Assembly (NCBI RefSeq): GCF_013408145.1
Contig: NZ_JACBZI010000001.1
Coordinates: forward strand, 2,432,001 to 2,496,000
Direction of reading: 5' to 3'
DNA: 64,000 nt
Origin: Nocardioides marinus
GTDB lineage: Bacteria > Actinomycetota > Actinomycetes > Propionibacteriales > Nocardioidaceae
Shown here: one piece after another, positions 1 through 9,513 of the stretch
Position numbering within the stretch: the first letter of the stretch is position 1
Layout: each line of letters opens with the position of its first letter
The notes under the pieces: generated by a model
Databases searched by the model: none
What the model saw: the letters and a program-made list of their open reading frames with translations, nothing else
Told to the model about the DNA's origin: nothing
Translations under genes and position numbers: made by a program

Positions 1-835
1 TGGCCAGCAGGCGCGGGCGCCCCGGCTTCTTCGTCGACCACATCGACGCACCCTCGTACCCGGTGTGGGTGCCGACGCCGGCGGCGTCGAAGTTCCACTT
101 GTGCCCGCCGGTGGGCGAGGTGAACGGCTGGAGCCCGTCGGCCGCACGGTCGCCGTCGACCTCCTTCGGGGCGTCGAGGTCGCGCAGGTCAAAGACCGAG
201 AAGGAGCCGCGGCCACCCGCGGAGTAGGCGTAGCGGCACTGGACGCCGTCCACGCAGGCCACGGTGTGGGTGCTGGTGAGGCCCGGGGCGCGGGCGGTGA
301 TGGTGGGGTCGGTCGGGTCGGTGACGTCGACGACGATCAGCTCCCCGCCGCCCACGTTGACGTGCTGGGGGTCGGTGGGGGCGGCGGCGACCAGGTCGAC
401 GCCGATGAGCGCGAAGCGGCGTACGCCGTCGCGGGTGCGCCGCTCGCCGCAGGTCATCGCCTCGTTCTCGAACAGTGCCTGCGGCAGCACGCCGGTCAGC
501 GTGGGGCTCAGCGGGTCACTCACGTCGTAGACCCGCACCGAGTCCACGCCCGAGGTGACGAAGACCGGCGCCGTGTGCATGAAGCACCCGGAGATGGCGA
601 CCTGGGAGGGGTTCTCGCCGACCTGCTCGATGTTCTCGGACATGATCAGCCCGGCGCTGGCCGAGCCCGCCCCGGCGAGCCGGGCGATGCGGTCCTTGCC
701 CCCGTGCGCGGAGGCCGGAGCGGCGAGCGCCACGCCGGCCACGGGAGCCAGCAGGGCCGTCGACGCGAGGGCCGCGAGGACCCGGCGGGTCGTCGAGGGG
801 CGGCGAGGGTCAGCGGTGGTGCGCAGGAGTCTCAC
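1..835 (-). CDS. Secreted LVIVD-repeat protein (3' end outside window)
   Basis: The frame is open from a GTG at 835 to the window edge, so only about 278 N-terminal residues are visible. An Arg-rich start is followed by a hydrophobic stretch (VLAALASTALLAPVAGVALA) and an Ala-x-Ala site, which reads as an export signal. The mature part has blocks such as SGVDSVRVYDVSDPLSP and ELIVVDVTDPTDP, the LVIVD beta-propeller repeat pattern. The family is extracytoplasmic and mostly uncharacterised. No catalytic residues can be named. The family call comes from the repeats; the function is unknown. Confidence 0.7.
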   Translation of the reverse strand, partial: MRLLRTTADPRRPSTTRRVLAALASTALLAPVAGVALAAPASAHGGKDRIARLAGAGSASAGLIMSENIEQVGENPSQVAISGCFMHTAPVFVTSGVDSVRVYDVSDPLSPTLTGVLPQALFENEAMTCGERRTRDGVRRFALIGVDLVAAAPTDPQHVNVGGGELIVVDVTDPTDPTITARAPGLTSTHTVACVDGVQCRYAYSAGGRGSFSVFDLRDLDAPKEVDGDRAADGLQPFTSPTGGHKWNFDAAGVGTHTGYEGASMWSTKKPGRPRLLA

Positions 836-884
836 GCACCGACCAACGAGGAGAGGCCCCCGCGGTCACGCGGGGTGCTCGCGG

Positions 885-1088
885 TCAGGCGGGCTGCATC
901 TCCTGGCGCGGCTCGAGAGGCGCGATCAGGTCGGCGGCCTGGGCGGCCACCAGCCGGTCGTTCTCGGCGGCGAGCCTCGAGACGAGGGCCTCGAGCTCGC
1001 TGACGCGGTTGCGCAGTCGCGCGTTGTCCGCGGCGAGACGGGGGTCCCGCAGGTCGCTGTTCAGGTAGCCGATCAGCGCCTTGGCCAT
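885..1088 (-). CDS. Small coiled-coil protein, conserved in actinobacteria
   Basis: This is a 67-residue protein with an ATG start and a GGAAGG ribosome site upstream. It opens MAKALIGYLNSDLRDPRLAA and continues with a heptad-like run rich in Leu, Glu, Asn and Arg (about residues 20-50), which predicts a single coiled coil. I recognise the opening as typical of short unnamed actinobacterial proteins, but I know no function. Its neighbours are a secreted protein and mutM, which gives no clear hint. It is on the same strand as both but separated by gaps, so probably transcribed alone. Confidence 0.65.
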   Translation of the reverse strand: MAKALIGYLNSDLRDPRLAADNARLRNRVSELEALVSRLAAENDRLVAAQAADLIAPLEPRQEMQPA

Positions 1089-1254
1089 GGGGAAGACCTT
1101 CCGGAGGATGGTGGGAGGGGTGTCGGCCCGGGATCCGGGCCGTCTATCAGAATCGCACTGGACACGCGTCCGGTCAAACCCGCGCAGCGGGGCGCTGGAC
1201 CGGTGTGCTAGGTGTCGGCAGGAGTGGGCTGGCTGGTCCGGGCGGAGGTCGGCC

Positions 1255-2121
1255 CTACGAGCGGCGCCGGGTGGCGCGCGGGACCGGCTGGCAGCCGGGG
1301 CAGAAGTACGACGAGCGGTTCATGAAGGCCACGCGCCGCACCGCCCTCCCGCACCGGTCGCAGGGCTCGCCCTCCCGGCCGTAGGCGTGCAGCGAGCGGT
1401 CGAAGTAGCCCGACTCCCCGTTGACGTTGACGTAGAGGGCGTCGAAGGACGTGCCCCCCTGGGCCAGCGCGTCGGTCATGACGTCGCGGGCGTGGCCGAG
1501 CAGCTCGACCACCTGGGCGCGGGTGAGCCGGTCGCCGGGACGCTCACCGTGGATCCGGGCCCGCCACAGCGCCTCGTCGGCGTAGATGTTGCCCACGCCC
1601 GAGACCAGGGTCTGGTCGAGCAGCTGGCGCTTGATGCCCGAGCCGCGACGGCGCACCCGCGCCACCACGTCGTCGAGGTCGAAGAGCGGGTCGAGGGGGT
1701 CGCGGCCGATGTGGGCGATCTCCGGCGGCAGCACCGCTCCACCGGTGGAGACCAGCAGACCGCCGAACATCCGCTGGTCCACGAAGTGCAGGTGCCGGCC
1801 CTGCGCCGCCCCCTCCAGGCGCAGCCGGACCCGCAGGTGCTTCTCGGGCTCGGCGTCGGCGGGCTGGACGAGCATCTGGCCGCTCATGCCGAGGTGGCAC
1901 AGCAGAGCGTCACCGTCGTCCAGGGGCAGCCAGAGGTACTTCCCGCGGCGACGGGCCCCGGTGATCCGTCGGCCGGCCAGGGCGAGCGCGAAGCCCTGCG
2001 GACCGCGCGGGTCCCGGCGTACGGGCCGCTCGTGCAGGACGTCGACGGCGACCACGCGGGCGCCGACGACGTGGCGCTCGAGGCCGGCGCGGACGACCTC
2101 GACCTCGGGGAGCTCGGGCAC
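1255..2121 (-). CDS. mutM: Formamidopyrimidine-DNA glycosylase
   Basis: MutM removes 8-oxoguanine and ring-opened purines and cuts the resulting abasic site. The GTG at 2121 is chosen because processed MutM must begin Pro-Glu: the sequence reads [11 protein letters not shown], giving catalytic Pro2 and Glu3. Lys61 in RRGKYLWL matches the conserved phosphate-contacting lysine. The C-terminal zinc finger is intact (Cys254, 257, 274, 277). At 288 residues it has the family length. It starts 7 bp after the rnc stop, so rpmF, rnc and mutM look like one transcript. Confidence 0.95.
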   Translation of the reverse strand: MPELPEVEVVRAGLERHVVGARVVAVDVLHERPVRRDPRGPQGFALALAGRRITGARRRGKYLWLPLDDGDALLCHLGMSGQMLVQPADAEPEKHLRVRLRLEGAAQGRHLHFVDQRMFGGLLVSTGGAVLPPEIAHIGRDPLDPLFDLDDVVARVRRRGSGIKRQLLDQTLVSGVGNIYADEALWRARIHGERPGDRLTRAQVVELLGHARDVMTDALAQGGTSFDALYVNVNGESGYFDRSLHAYGREGEPCDRCGRAVRRVAFMNRSSYFCPGCQPVPRATRRRS

Positions 2122-2128
2122 CGAGGGC

Positions 2129-2935
2129 TCAGCCGGAGTGGCCGGCGTGACCGGAGGAGGCGTCGGTGGCTGCGTCGGAGGCGGCGTCGGAGGCTGCGTG
2201 GGCCGCCGCGACGGTGCCCCGCTGCGCGACGATCTCGCCGTAGGCGGTCTCGGCGGCGGCCTGCTCGGCCTCCTTCTTCGACCGGCCGGTGCCGTTGCCG
2301 TAGAGCTGCTCACCGACGCGCACCTTGGCGGTGAACGTCTTCATGTGGTCGGGGCCGGAGTCCTCGATGACGTACTCCGGGACGCCGAGGCCGTGCTCGG
2401 CGGAGAGCTCCTGCAGGGAGGTCTTCCAGTCCAGGCCCGCTCCCATGGCCGAGGCGGCCTCGATGAGCGGGTCGAAGAGTCGGTGGACCACCTCGGCGGA
2501 GGTCTCGAAACCTCCACCGGAGAGGTGCACCGCCCCGATGACCGCCTCCACGGTGTCGGAGAGGATGGAGGCCTTGTTGCGCCCGCCCGTGGCCTCCTCG
2601 CCCCGACCGAGCTTGATGTGCTGGCCGAGCCCGATGGTGCGACCCACCTCGGCCAGGGCGCGCGCGTTGACCACGGCCGCCCGCAGCTTGGCCAGCCGGC
2701 CCTCGGAGAGGTCCGGGTGGGTGCGGTAGAGCGTCTCGGTCACGACGACGCCGAGCACCGAGTCACCCAGGAACTCCAGGCGCTCGTTGGTCGGCAGACC
2801 GCCGTTCTCGTAGGCGTAGGAACGGTGCGTGAGGGCGCGCTCCAGCAGCTCGGGGTCCAGGACGGGGTCCCCGAGCGCGGAGCGCAGCCCGCTGTAGTCG
2901 TCGATGGTGCCGGTCAGGGCAGCGGGGGTGCTCAG
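2129..2935 (-). CDS. rnc: Ribonuclease III
   Basis: RNase III processes rRNA precursors and other double-stranded RNA. The signature [13 protein letters not shown] is at about residues 50-62, with acidic residues Glu51, Glu54 and Asp58. A second acidic patch ([10 protein letters not shown]) and a C-terminal double-stranded-RNA-binding domain follow. The protein ends in an Ala/Asp/Ser-rich tail of about 30 residues that is not part of the standard fold. The start is uncertain. A CTG at 2935 overlaps the rpmF stop as CTGA and gives a natural N terminus; in-frame GTGs at 2977, 2986 and 3016 would overlap rpmF much further. Confidence 0.9.
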   Translation of the reverse strand: MSTPAALTGTIDDYSGLRSALGDPVLDPELLERALTHRSYAYENGGLPTNERLEFLGDSVLGVVVTETLYRTHPDLSEGRLAKLRAAVVNARALAEVGRTIGLGQHIKLGRGEEATGGRNKASILSDTVEAVIGAVHLSGGGFETSAEVVHRLFDPLIEAASAMGAGLDWKTSLQELSAEHGLGVPEYVIEDSGPDHMKTFTAKVRVGEQLYGNGTGRSKKEAEQAAAETAYGEIVAQRGTVAAAHAASDAASDAATDASSGHAGHSG

Positions 2936-3117
2936 AGGACCTGACGACGGTCGGACCGGGCGCCGTACTGGCCGCACTCGCCGCACGCACGGTGCGGGAG
3001 GTGCTTGGCACCGCACGCGGGGTTCGCGCAGGTCACCAGGGTCGGGGCGCTGGTCTTCCAGGCCGAACGACGGTGCCGGGTGTTGCTGCGCGACATCTTC
3101 CGCTTCGGGACAGCCAC
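2932..3117 (-). CDS. rpmF: 50S ribosomal protein L32
   Basis: This is a 61-residue large-subunit protein starting [17 protein letters not shown], the classic L32 opening. Four cysteines (30, 35, 45, 48) form the zinc-binding, C+ version of L32. An AGGAGA ribosome site precedes the GTG start. It lies between the YceD-like gene and rnc, the usual arrangement, in which the YceD/DUF177 protein is coupled to ribosomal protein L32. Confidence 0.96.
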   Translation of the reverse strand: MAVPKRKMSRSNTRHRRSAWKTSAPTLVTCANPACGAKHLPHRACGECGQYGARSDRRQVL

Positions 3118-3212
3118 TGTTCTCTCCTTGTACCGGGGCCGGGTATCCGGCCCACCTCTGCTGGTCGGGCTCTGCTGCAGGGCCTGCGGGGCTGCGGGTC
3201 CTGCGGGTGGGT

Positions 3213-3788
3213 CTAGTGCTGGTCGGGGTCCTGCTGGAGGTCTGCCAGTCCGGCCCACCGGGGGTCGATCGGCGCCTCGTGCGAGTGGTCCGGGTCCTCG
3301 GCCAGCCGCGCCCCGCACTCGGGGCACAGACCGGGGCAGTCCGGCTCGCACATGGGCTGGAACGGCAGCTCCAGCACCACCGCGTCCCTCAGCTGCGGCT
3401 CCAGGTCGACCAGGTCGTCCTGCAGCCTGCTGACATCGTCGTCCTCGTCGTGGGAGGTCTGGTGCTCGGTGTAGACGTACAGCTCCTGGAACCGCGCCTC
3501 GACGTCGTCGTGGATCGGCTCCAGGCACCGCGCGCACTCGCCCTCGAGCGCGGCTCGCGCCGTGCCCGTGACCAGGACTCCCTCCATGACCGCCTCGAGT
3601 CGCAGGTCCAGCTCGACCGGCGAGCCCTCGGCGACACGGAGGACGTCGATACCCAGATCCGCTGGGGCCGGCACCGTCAGTGACACCTCACGCTGGGACC
3701 CCGGGCGGCGGCCGAGCTCGCGGGTGTCGAGCACGAGCGGCGCTCTCGGGTCCAGGCTGGTCAGATGATCACTTCCGGGTCCGGGCAC
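3213..3788 (-). CDS. YceD/DUF177 family protein
   Basis: A 191-residue protein of the YceD family, which sits before rpmF in most bacteria and is linked to 23S rRNA or ribosome maturation. Visible features are the [13 protein letters not shown] start region, the ECARCLEP motif, and a C-terminal [13 protein letters not shown] cysteine cluster followed by [10 protein letters not shown], the family's closing signature. The central stretch is acidic. The start is a GTG at 3788. The gap to rpmF is about 95 bp and holds the rpmF ribosome site. Confidence 0.85.
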   Translation of the reverse strand: MPGPGSDHLTSLDPRAPLVLDTRELGRRPGSQREVSLTVPAPADLGIDVLRVAEGSPVELDLRLEAVMEGVLVTGTARAALEGECARCLEPIHDDVEARFQELYVYTEHQTSHDEDDDVSRLQDDLVDLEPQLRDAVVLELPFQPMCEPDCPGLCPECGARLAEDPDHSHEAPIDPRWAGLADLQQDPDQH

Positions 3789-3876
3789 AACAGATCGCGT
3801 AGAAGCGTAACGGTCGTGCGGGTGGGCGACAAAACGACGTCGGGGCAGGTCAGCGCTGGAGCAGGCTCCTGCGTGG

Positions 3877-4386
3877 TCAGCCCCGGGCGGCGTTCTTCGC
3901 GGCGTTCTCGGCGATCCTCTCAGCCAGACGCTCGTGGACGAAGTCGGGGACCAGGGTGGAGACGTCGCCGCCGTACGTCGCGACCTCCTTGACCAGGCTG
4001 CTGGCCAGGAAGGACCACTCCGGGCTGGTGGGCACGAAGACGGTCTCGACGTCGGTGAGCGAGGCGTTCATCTGCGCCATCTGCAGCTCGTAGTCGAAGT
4101 CGCTGACCGCGCGCAGTCCCTTCACGATCGCCTGGATGTCGTGCTCGACGCAGAAGTCGGTCAACAGCCCGGTGAAGCCCTCGACCCGGACGTTCTCCCA
4201 CGGCGCGCAGGCGCGGCGCAGCATGTCCATGCGCTCGTCGGAGGAGAACAGCCGGCTGCTGGACTTGGACTTGTTGACACCGACGGCGACGACCACCTCG
4301 TCGAAGAGGGAGGCGGCACGCCCCACGATGTCGAGGTGACCGTTGGTGACCGGGTCGAAGGACCCCGGGCAGACGGCTCGGCGCAC
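3877..4386 (-). CDS. coaD: Phosphopantetheine adenylyltransferase
   Basis: CoaD joins 4'-phosphopantetheine and ATP to make dephospho-CoA, the fourth step of CoA synthesis. The nucleotidyltransferase motif SFDPVTNGHLDI is at residues 9-20, followed by KGLRAVSDFDYE and the C-terminal SSLVKEVATYGGDV loop. The length of 169 residues is normal. The GTG start at 4386 lies 3 bp after the rsmD stop, so the pair is co-transcribed, a common arrangement. Confidence 0.96.
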   Translation of the reverse strand: MRRAVCPGSFDPVTNGHLDIVGRAASLFDEVVVAVGVNKSKSSSRLFSSDERMDMLRRACAPWENVRVEGFTGLLTDFCVEHDIQAIVKGLRAVSDFDYELQMAQMNASLTDVETVFVPTSPEWSFLASSLVKEVATYGGDVSTLVPDFVHERLAERIAENAAKNAARG

Positions 4387-4389
4387 GCG

Positions 4390-4974
4390 CTACTCCTCCG
4401 GCTGGATCGGCGGGCCGGGCCACTCGGCCGACCACAGGGTCGTCTCACCGTACTTGCGGCGGCGCTGGGCGGTGAAGCCGACCGGCCACGACGGCTCGGG
4501 GCTGCGGCGCCCACGCTCGACCACGACCAGCGCGTCGCCCGCCAGCCAGCCGTGCTCCACCAGGGCCTCGAGGTCGGCGTCGACCTCCTCGGCGGGCAGC
4601 GGGTACGGCGGGTCGGCCAGCACCAGGTCGTAGGGCCGGTCCGGGGCCGATGCCAGGACCGTGCCGACCGCCGCGGCCACCACCCGGGCACCGGGCAGGC
4701 CCAGGGTGCGGGCGTTGGCGGTGATGACCGCGGCGGTACGCCGGTCCCTCTCGACCAGCAGCGCGTGGTCGGCGCCGCGGCTGCACGCCTCGAGCCCGAG
4801 CGCCCCCGAGCCGGCGTACAGGTCCAGGACGCGCAGGCCTGACAGGGTGCCGCACCACGACTCCACGGCCGAGAACAGCGCCTCGCGGACCCGGTCGCTG
4901 GTGGGGCGGGTCGCCTCACCCCTCGGTGTCTCGAGTCGTCGCCCTCCCGCACTGCCACCGATGATCCGGGTCAT
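4390..4974 (-). CDS. rsmD: 16S rRNA (guanine-966-N2)-methyltransferase
   Basis: RsmD methylates G966 of 16S rRNA using S-adenosylmethionine. The SAM-binding loop VLDLYAGSGALGLE and the catalytic LADPPYPLP (N6/N2-methylase DPPY motif) are both present, and the protein starts MTRIIGGSAGGRRL as usual. It has 194 residues. The start is leaderless-like: a TAGGGT -10 hexamer ends 8 bp before the ATG and there is no Shine-Dalgarno sequence. Confidence 0.94.
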   Translation of the reverse strand: MTRIIGGSAGGRRLETPRGEATRPTSDRVREALFSAVESWCGTLSGLRVLDLYAGSGALGLEACSRGADHALLVERDRRTAAVITANARTLGLPGARVVAAAVGTVLASAPDRPYDLVLADPPYPLPAEEVDADLEALVEHGWLAGDALVVVERGRRSPEPSWPVGFTAQRRRKYGETTLWSAEWPGPPIQPEE

Positions 4975-5013
4975 GGCCCCACACCCTAGGGGCGCGGACG
5001 AGGCACGTCCGGC

Positions 5014-7233
5014 TCAGGAGCGGGTGGCGAACTCCGCGCGCACCGACTCCTCGAGGTCGAGCACCAGGTCGCGGACCAACGGCAGCGACGCGAGGTCGGG
5101 GTCCTCGTCGAGGACGCGGGAGGCGACCTCCCGGGCGTGCAGGATGGTCTTCTCGTCGCGCAGGACCCGGAGGTTCTGCAAGCTGGAACGGAACCCGGAC
5201 TGCGACGCTCCGAGCACGTCGCCCTCACGACGCTGCTCGAGGTCGACACGGCTGAGCTCGAAGCCGTCCGTGGTCGCGGCGACCGCGTCGAGGCGGTCGC
5301 GGGCGGGGCTGCCGGTCTCGGCGTGGCTGACGAGCAGGCACAGCCCGGGCAGCCCTCCACGGCCGACCCGGCCACGCAGCTGGTGGAGCTGGGAGACGCC
5401 GAAGCGGTCGGCGTCGAGCAGCACCATCGTGGTGGCGTTGGCGACGTCGACCCCGACCTCGATCACGGTGGTGGAGACCAGCACGTCGATCTCGCCGGCG
5501 GCGAAGGCCCGCATCGTGCGGTCCTTCTCCTCGGCCGGCAGCCGGCCGTGGAGCAACCCCACGCGCAGCCCGGCGAGCGGCCCCTCGGCCAGCTCGGCGG
5601 CCACCTCCTCGACAGCGGCGAGCGGACGCTGGGGCCGCGACTCCCCCTCCACGGGCGGCGCGTCCCCCTCCCCCTGCTCGGTGACGTCGCCGGAGATGCG
5701 GGGGCAGACCACGTAGACCTGGTGACCCTTCTCGACCTCCTCGCGGGCCCGCTGCCAGACGCGCTCGACCCAGTGCGGCGCGTCGACCAGCGGCACGACG
5801 GTCGTCTGGATCGGTGCCCGGCCGGCGGGCAGCTCGGCGAGGACGGAGGTCTCGAGGTCGCCGAAGACGGTCATCGCGACGGTGCGCGGGATCGGGGTCG
5901 CGGTCATGACCAGCACGTGCGGTGGCGCACCGGCCTTGTCGGTCAGCGCCGCGCGCTGCTCGACCCCGAATCGGTGCTGCTCGTCGACGACCACGAGGCC
6001 GAGGTCGGCGAACTGGACGACGTCCTCCAGCAGCGCGTGGGTGCCGACGACCAGCCCGGCCTCGCCGGAGGCGAGCCGCAGCAGCGGTGCGGTGCGCTGG
6101 GTCTTGGTCATGGAGCCGGTCAGCAGCTCGAGGGCGGTCGCCTCGGGGTGGCCACCGAGCATCCCTCCGGCGGCGAGGTCACCGAGCATCGCGGTGAGCG
6201 AGCGGTGGTGCTGCTGGGCCAGCACCTCGGTGGGGGCCAGCAGGGCGGCCTGTCCCCCGGAGTCCACGACCCGCAGCATCGCCCGGAGCGCGACCAACGT
6301 CTTGCCCGAGCCGACCTCACCCTGGAGGAGACGGTTCATCGGGTGCGGGCGCGCCAGGTCGCCCTCGATCTCGGCGCCGACCTGCCGTTGCCCGTCGGTG
6401 AGCTCGAAGGGCAGTCGCTCGTCGAAGGCGGCCAGCAGCCCGCCGCCACCGGTGCGCGGTCGCGCGCCCTGTGCCTGCAGCGCGCGCCGTCGCCGCGCGA
6501 GCACCAGCTGGGTGGTCAGCGCCTCCTCGAAGCGGAAGCGCTGCTGGGCCCGGGTGACCTGGCCGTGGTCCTCGGGGCGGTGCACCCACTCCAGCGCCTG
6601 CCGCACGTCGAGCAGGCCCTCGCGCTCGCGCAACGGGGCAGGCAGCAGCTCGGGCAGGTCCTCGACCACGGAGAGCGCGAAGGAGATGGCACGCTGCAGG
6701 TCCCACGACTCCACACCGGCCGAGAGCGGGTAGATCGGGTAGAGGTCGCCCAGGGTCTCCAGCGAGAGCTGGGCGGCGTCCTCGCCGGGCGTGCCCATCA
6801 GCACCATCTGCGGGTTGGTGAGCTGCCAGGTGTCGCGGAAGCGCCCGACCTTGCCCTGGAAGATCCCGCGACGGCCGGGCGCGAGCCGGCGCTCGTGCCA
6901 GGCAGCGATGTGCTCGGCCTTGGCGAAGAAGGTCATCGTCAGGGGCGGGCCGTCGGTCTCCAGGACCGCCTCGACCCGGAAGGCGCGGCGCTGGGTGCGG
7001 CGGTCGGTGTAGGTGTGCCGACGACTGCCGCGGATGCGCCCCACCACGACCAGCATCTCCCCCTCGTGCAGGCTGCCGACCTCCGAGAGCTCACCGGTCT
7101 TGACGTACTTGCGCGGGAAGTGGCGCAGCAGGTCGCCGACGGTGCGCAGCCCGAGGCCGTCGACCACGGCGTCGACCATCTTCTTCTTGGCATCGCCCAG
7201 CACGGTCTGCACCGGCGAGTCCACGGTAATCAC
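5014..7233 (-). CDS. recG: ATP-dependent DNA helicase RecG
   Basis: RecG remodels stalled forks and branched DNA. The 739 residues contain an N-terminal OB/wedge domain (FPRKYVKTGELSEVG to KVGRFRDTWQLTNPQM), the Walker A motif GEVGSGKT, the RecG-type helicase box VVVDEQHRFG (DEQH), and the C-terminal helicase motifs IEVGVDVANATTM and QLHQLRGRVGRG. A strong AGGAGAA ribosome site lies before the GTG start. It follows the FakA-like gene by 47 bp on the same strand, as in many Gram-positive genomes. Confidence 0.97.
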   Translation of the reverse strand: MITVDSPVQTVLGDAKKKMVDAVVDGLGLRTVGDLLRHFPRKYVKTGELSEVGSLHEGEMLVVVGRIRGSRRHTYTDRRTQRRAFRVEAVLETDGPPLTMTFFAKAEHIAAWHERRLAPGRRGIFQGKVGRFRDTWQLTNPQMVLMGTPGEDAAQLSLETLGDLYPIYPLSAGVESWDLQRAISFALSVVEDLPELLPAPLREREGLLDVRQALEWVHRPEDHGQVTRAQQRFRFEEALTTQLVLARRRRALQAQGARPRTGGGGLLAAFDERLPFELTDGQRQVGAEIEGDLARPHPMNRLLQGEVGSGKTLVALRAMLRVVDSGGQAALLAPTEVLAQQHHRSLTAMLGDLAAGGMLGGHPEATALELLTGSMTKTQRTAPLLRLASGEAGLVVGTHALLEDVVQFADLGLVVVDEQHRFGVEQRAALTDKAGAPPHVLVMTATPIPRTVAMTVFGDLETSVLAELPAGRAPIQTTVVPLVDAPHWVERVWQRAREEVEKGHQVYVVCPRISGDVTEQGEGDAPPVEGESRPQRPLAAVEEVAAELAEGPLAGLRVGLLHGRLPAEEKDRTMRAFAAGEIDVLVSTTVIEVGVDVANATTMVLLDADRFGVSQLHQLRGRVGRGGLPGLCLLVSHAETGSPARDRLDAVAATTDGFELSRVDLEQRREGDVLGASQSGFRSSLQNLRVLRDEKTILHAREVASRVLDEDPDLASLPLVRDLVLDLEESVRAEFATRS

Positions 7234-7280
7234 GGTCGCTTCTCCTGCTCTGGCTGGCTCGTCGGGCTGGTGGCGGTCGG

Positions 7281-9023
7281 CTACTCGACGGCGAGCAGCA
7301 GCGGGTAGCGCTCCTGACCGCCCTCGTAGACCACCACGTCCACGTGCGGGCGGTGCTCCTCCACCCAGGCGGCGAGGCGCTGGGCCATGGCGCCGTCGAC
7401 GTCCTCGGCGCCGGAGACGACGGTCACCAGCTCACCACCGCCGCCGAGCAGGCGCTCGGCCACTTGGGCCGCGACGGCGTCGAGGTCGTCGCCCACGACG
7501 GCGAAGTCGCCCTCGACCACCCCGAGGACGTCGCCCGGCTCGCACGGACCCGCCATCGTCATGGCGGTCCGCGCGGCGATCGTGACCGCACCGTGCCGCG
7601 CGTGCCGAGCGGTCGCGGTCATCTCCACCACGTCGGCGTCGAAGGCGCGCCCCGGCTCGTGCACGGCCAGTGCCGCCAGGCCCTGGACCTGGGCCGAGGT
7701 CGGGACCACCACGACCCGGACGCCGAGGTCCTGCTGGGCCGTGTGGGCCGCGACCTGGGCGACCCGCATCGAGTCGGGGTCGTTCGGCAGCACCACGACC
7801 TCCTGCGCGCCGCACCCCGTGATCGCCTCGAGGAGCTCCCCGGTGGAGGGTCGGCGGCCGGGGCCGCCCTCGACGACGACGGCGCCCGCCTCGGTGAACA
7901 GCGCGGCCAACCCCGGCCCGGCGGCGACGGTGACGACCGCGCGGCCGGAGCGGGGAGCCGTCGCCGCACGTTGCTCGGCGACCTGCTCGGCGAAGTGGGT
8001 GACCCGGATGCGGTGGGGCCGGCCGGCCTCGATGCCGGCCTCGATGGCCGCACCGACGTCGTCGACGTGCACGTGGACGTTCCACAGCGGCTCGTCCCCC
8101 ACCACCACGAGGCTGTCGCCGAGCCCGGCCAGCCTCTCGCGCAGGGGCGGGACGCGCTCGGCGGGCGCGTCGAGGAGGTACATCACCTCGTACGAGGGAC
8201 CGTCCTCGCTCAGGTCGCCGCCGGAGGCACCGGCACCCCCGACGTCGGCGGCAGCGCGGGGCGGGAGCACCGGCACCGGGATCTGGTGGCTGCCCAGACC
8301 GGTGCGCACCGACGGGGGCACCCGACCGGTCAGGGCGGTCTCGGCGGCGTCGAGGACGACGCTGAACCCGCGTCCACCGGCGTCGACCACACCGGCGTCG
8401 GCGAGCACCTGGAGCTGCTGGGGCGTGGCGGCCAGCGCCTCGCGGGCGGCCGCTGCCGCCGCGGTCAGCACGTCGCGGGTGCGGGCCGCCGGGTCGACCG
8501 CGACCTCACCGGCGGCCTCGGCCGCGGCACGGGCCACGGTGAGCATGGTGCCCTCCACCGGCGTGCCCACGGCGGCGTACGCCGCATCGGCGGCCAGCCG
8601 CATGCCGTCGGCCATGACGGCGGCGGCGCGGTCCTCGGGCCCGGCCTCGGCCAGGCGACGGGCCAGGGCGCGCAGCATCTCGCTGAGGATCACCCCGGAG
8701 TTGCCGCGCGCTCCGAGCAGCGCCCCGCGGCCCAGCGCCGCCAGGCCCGGACCGACGCCGCACTCCGCCGGCCCACCCGCTTCGGCGACCGCCGTCTCCA
8801 CGGCGTCCCTCGCGGCGGCGATCGTGAGGTACATGTTGGTGCCGGTGTCGCCGTCCGGGACGGGATAGACGTTGAGCGCGTCGATCTCCTCACGGGCGGC
8901 CTCCAGGGCTCGGGCCGCGACCTCGGTGAAGCGCAGGACTCCCTCGAGGCTCACCCCCCGGGGCAGCACCTCGACGCCGTCGGGCATCGTGGGGGTCGGC
9001 TGGTCGTGTCGCGGGTCGGGCAC
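7281..9023 (-). CDS. DAK2-domain kinase (FakA-like)
   Basis: A 580-residue protein of the DAK2 plus DegV-like type. FakA homologues phosphorylate fatty acids bound to a FakB carrier. The N-terminal kinase domain shows the metal/phosphate motif VYPVPDGDTGTNM and LGARGNSGVILSE. The C-terminal half has EVMYLLD and VVVLPNDPDSMRVAQ blocks typical of the family. No fakB gene is in the window, so the substrate is inferred. The start is a GTG with a TACTCT -10 hexamer ending 7 bp upstream, which looks leaderless; an ATG at 8987 is the alternative. It is upstream of recG, a conserved pairing. Confidence 0.85.
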   Translation of the reverse strand: MPDPRHDQPTPTMPDGVEVLPRGVSLEGVLRFTEVAARALEAAREEIDALNVYPVPDGDTGTNMYLTIAAARDAVETAVAEAGGPAECGVGPGLAALGRGALLGARGNSGVILSEMLRALARRLAEAGPEDRAAAVMADGMRLAADAAYAAVGTPVEGTMLTVARAAAEAAGEVAVDPAARTRDVLTAAAAAAREALAATPQQLQVLADAGVVDAGGRGFSVVLDAAETALTGRVPPSVRTGLGSHQIPVPVLPPRAAADVGGAGASGGDLSEDGPSYEVMYLLDAPAERVPPLRERLAGLGDSLVVVGDEPLWNVHVHVDDVGAAIEAGIEAGRPHRIRVTHFAEQVAEQRAATAPRSGRAVVTVAAGPGLAALFTEAGAVVVEGGPGRRPSTGELLEAITGCGAQEVVVLPNDPDSMRVAQVAAHTAQQDLGVRVVVVPTSAQVQGLAALAVHEPGRAFDADVVEMTATARHARHGAVTIAARTAMTMAGPCEPGDVLGVVEGDFAVVGDDLDAVAAQVAERLLGGGGELVTVVSGAEDVDGAMAQRLAAWVEEHRPHVDVVVYEGGQERYPLLLAVE

Positions 9024-9056
9024 GGCCCCGAGAGTAGTGGGCCGCCCCGACGTCGA

Positions 9057-9086
9057 TTCGGTGATCGAGGGGTGTGGCGATACTCT
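9057..9086 (+). promoter_or_regulatory. Putative rpmB promoter
   Basis: A TACTCT -10 hexamer is at 9081-9086 with a poor -35 (TTCGGT) 18 bp upstream. The transcript would have a leader of about 85 bases before rpmB. The same TACTCT hexamer serves the divergent FakA-like gene at 9031-9036. Assigned by eye. Confidence 0.4.
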
Positions 9087-9176
9087 TGTGCGGTTGCCCG
9101 GCCGGCTGCGTCACTGCGCTGCGGCTGCTCGGGCCCTCTCGACTCGTTCCAACACATCGATCCTCAGGAGTTCACG

Positions 9177-9362
9177 GTGGCTGCCGTCTGCGACATCTGC
9201 GCCAAGAAGCCTGGCTTCGGCAACAACCGGCCGTGGTCGCGCAAGATCACGAAGCGCCGCTTCGACCCCAACATCCAGCGCGTGCGTGCCGTGGTCAACG
9301 GCACCCCGAAGCGGATGAACGTCTGCACCGGTTGCCTCAAGGCCGGCAAGGTCTCGCGCTGA
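9177..9362 (+). CDS. rpmB: 50S ribosomal protein L28
   Basis: A 61-residue ribosomal protein beginning VAAVCDICAKKPGFGNN. Two CxxC pairs (Cys5/8 and Cys50/53) make it the zinc-binding type of L28. The start is set by the AGGAG site 7 bp before the GTG. It is alone between the divergent FakA-like gene and thiL and ends in its own intrinsic terminator. Confidence 0.96.
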   Translation: MAAVCDICAKKPGFGNNRPWSRKITKRRFDPNIQRVRAVVNGTPKRMNVCTGCLKAGKVSR

Positions 9363-9420
9363 CGCGAGCCGCGCCACCGGTCTGAGGACGACCCCAGACC
9401 AACGGAGCATGCAGGGAAGG

Positions 9421-9453
9421 CCGTCACCTGGAGGGGTGGCGGTCTTCTTCTTT
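9421..9453 (+). terminator. Intrinsic terminator after rpmB
   Basis: An 8-bp stem, CCGTCACC (9421-9428) against GGTGGCGG (9435-9442, one G-U pair), with a 6-base loop is followed by a pyrimidine run TCTTCTTCTTT. This is one of the few hairpins here with a real U-rich tail. Confidence 0.85.
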
Positions 9454-9513
9454 GCCTGCGGCCGGCCGCGGGTCGCTCGACCACCGGTCGACGGGTCAGC
9501 CGGCGCGTCCCCG

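Noticed and set aside
5137..7308. A 723-residue open frame on the plus strand opposite recG
   Set aside because: It is the mirror of recG codons in GC-rich DNA, full of Gly, Arg and Val without any motif, and recG itself is complete on the other strand.
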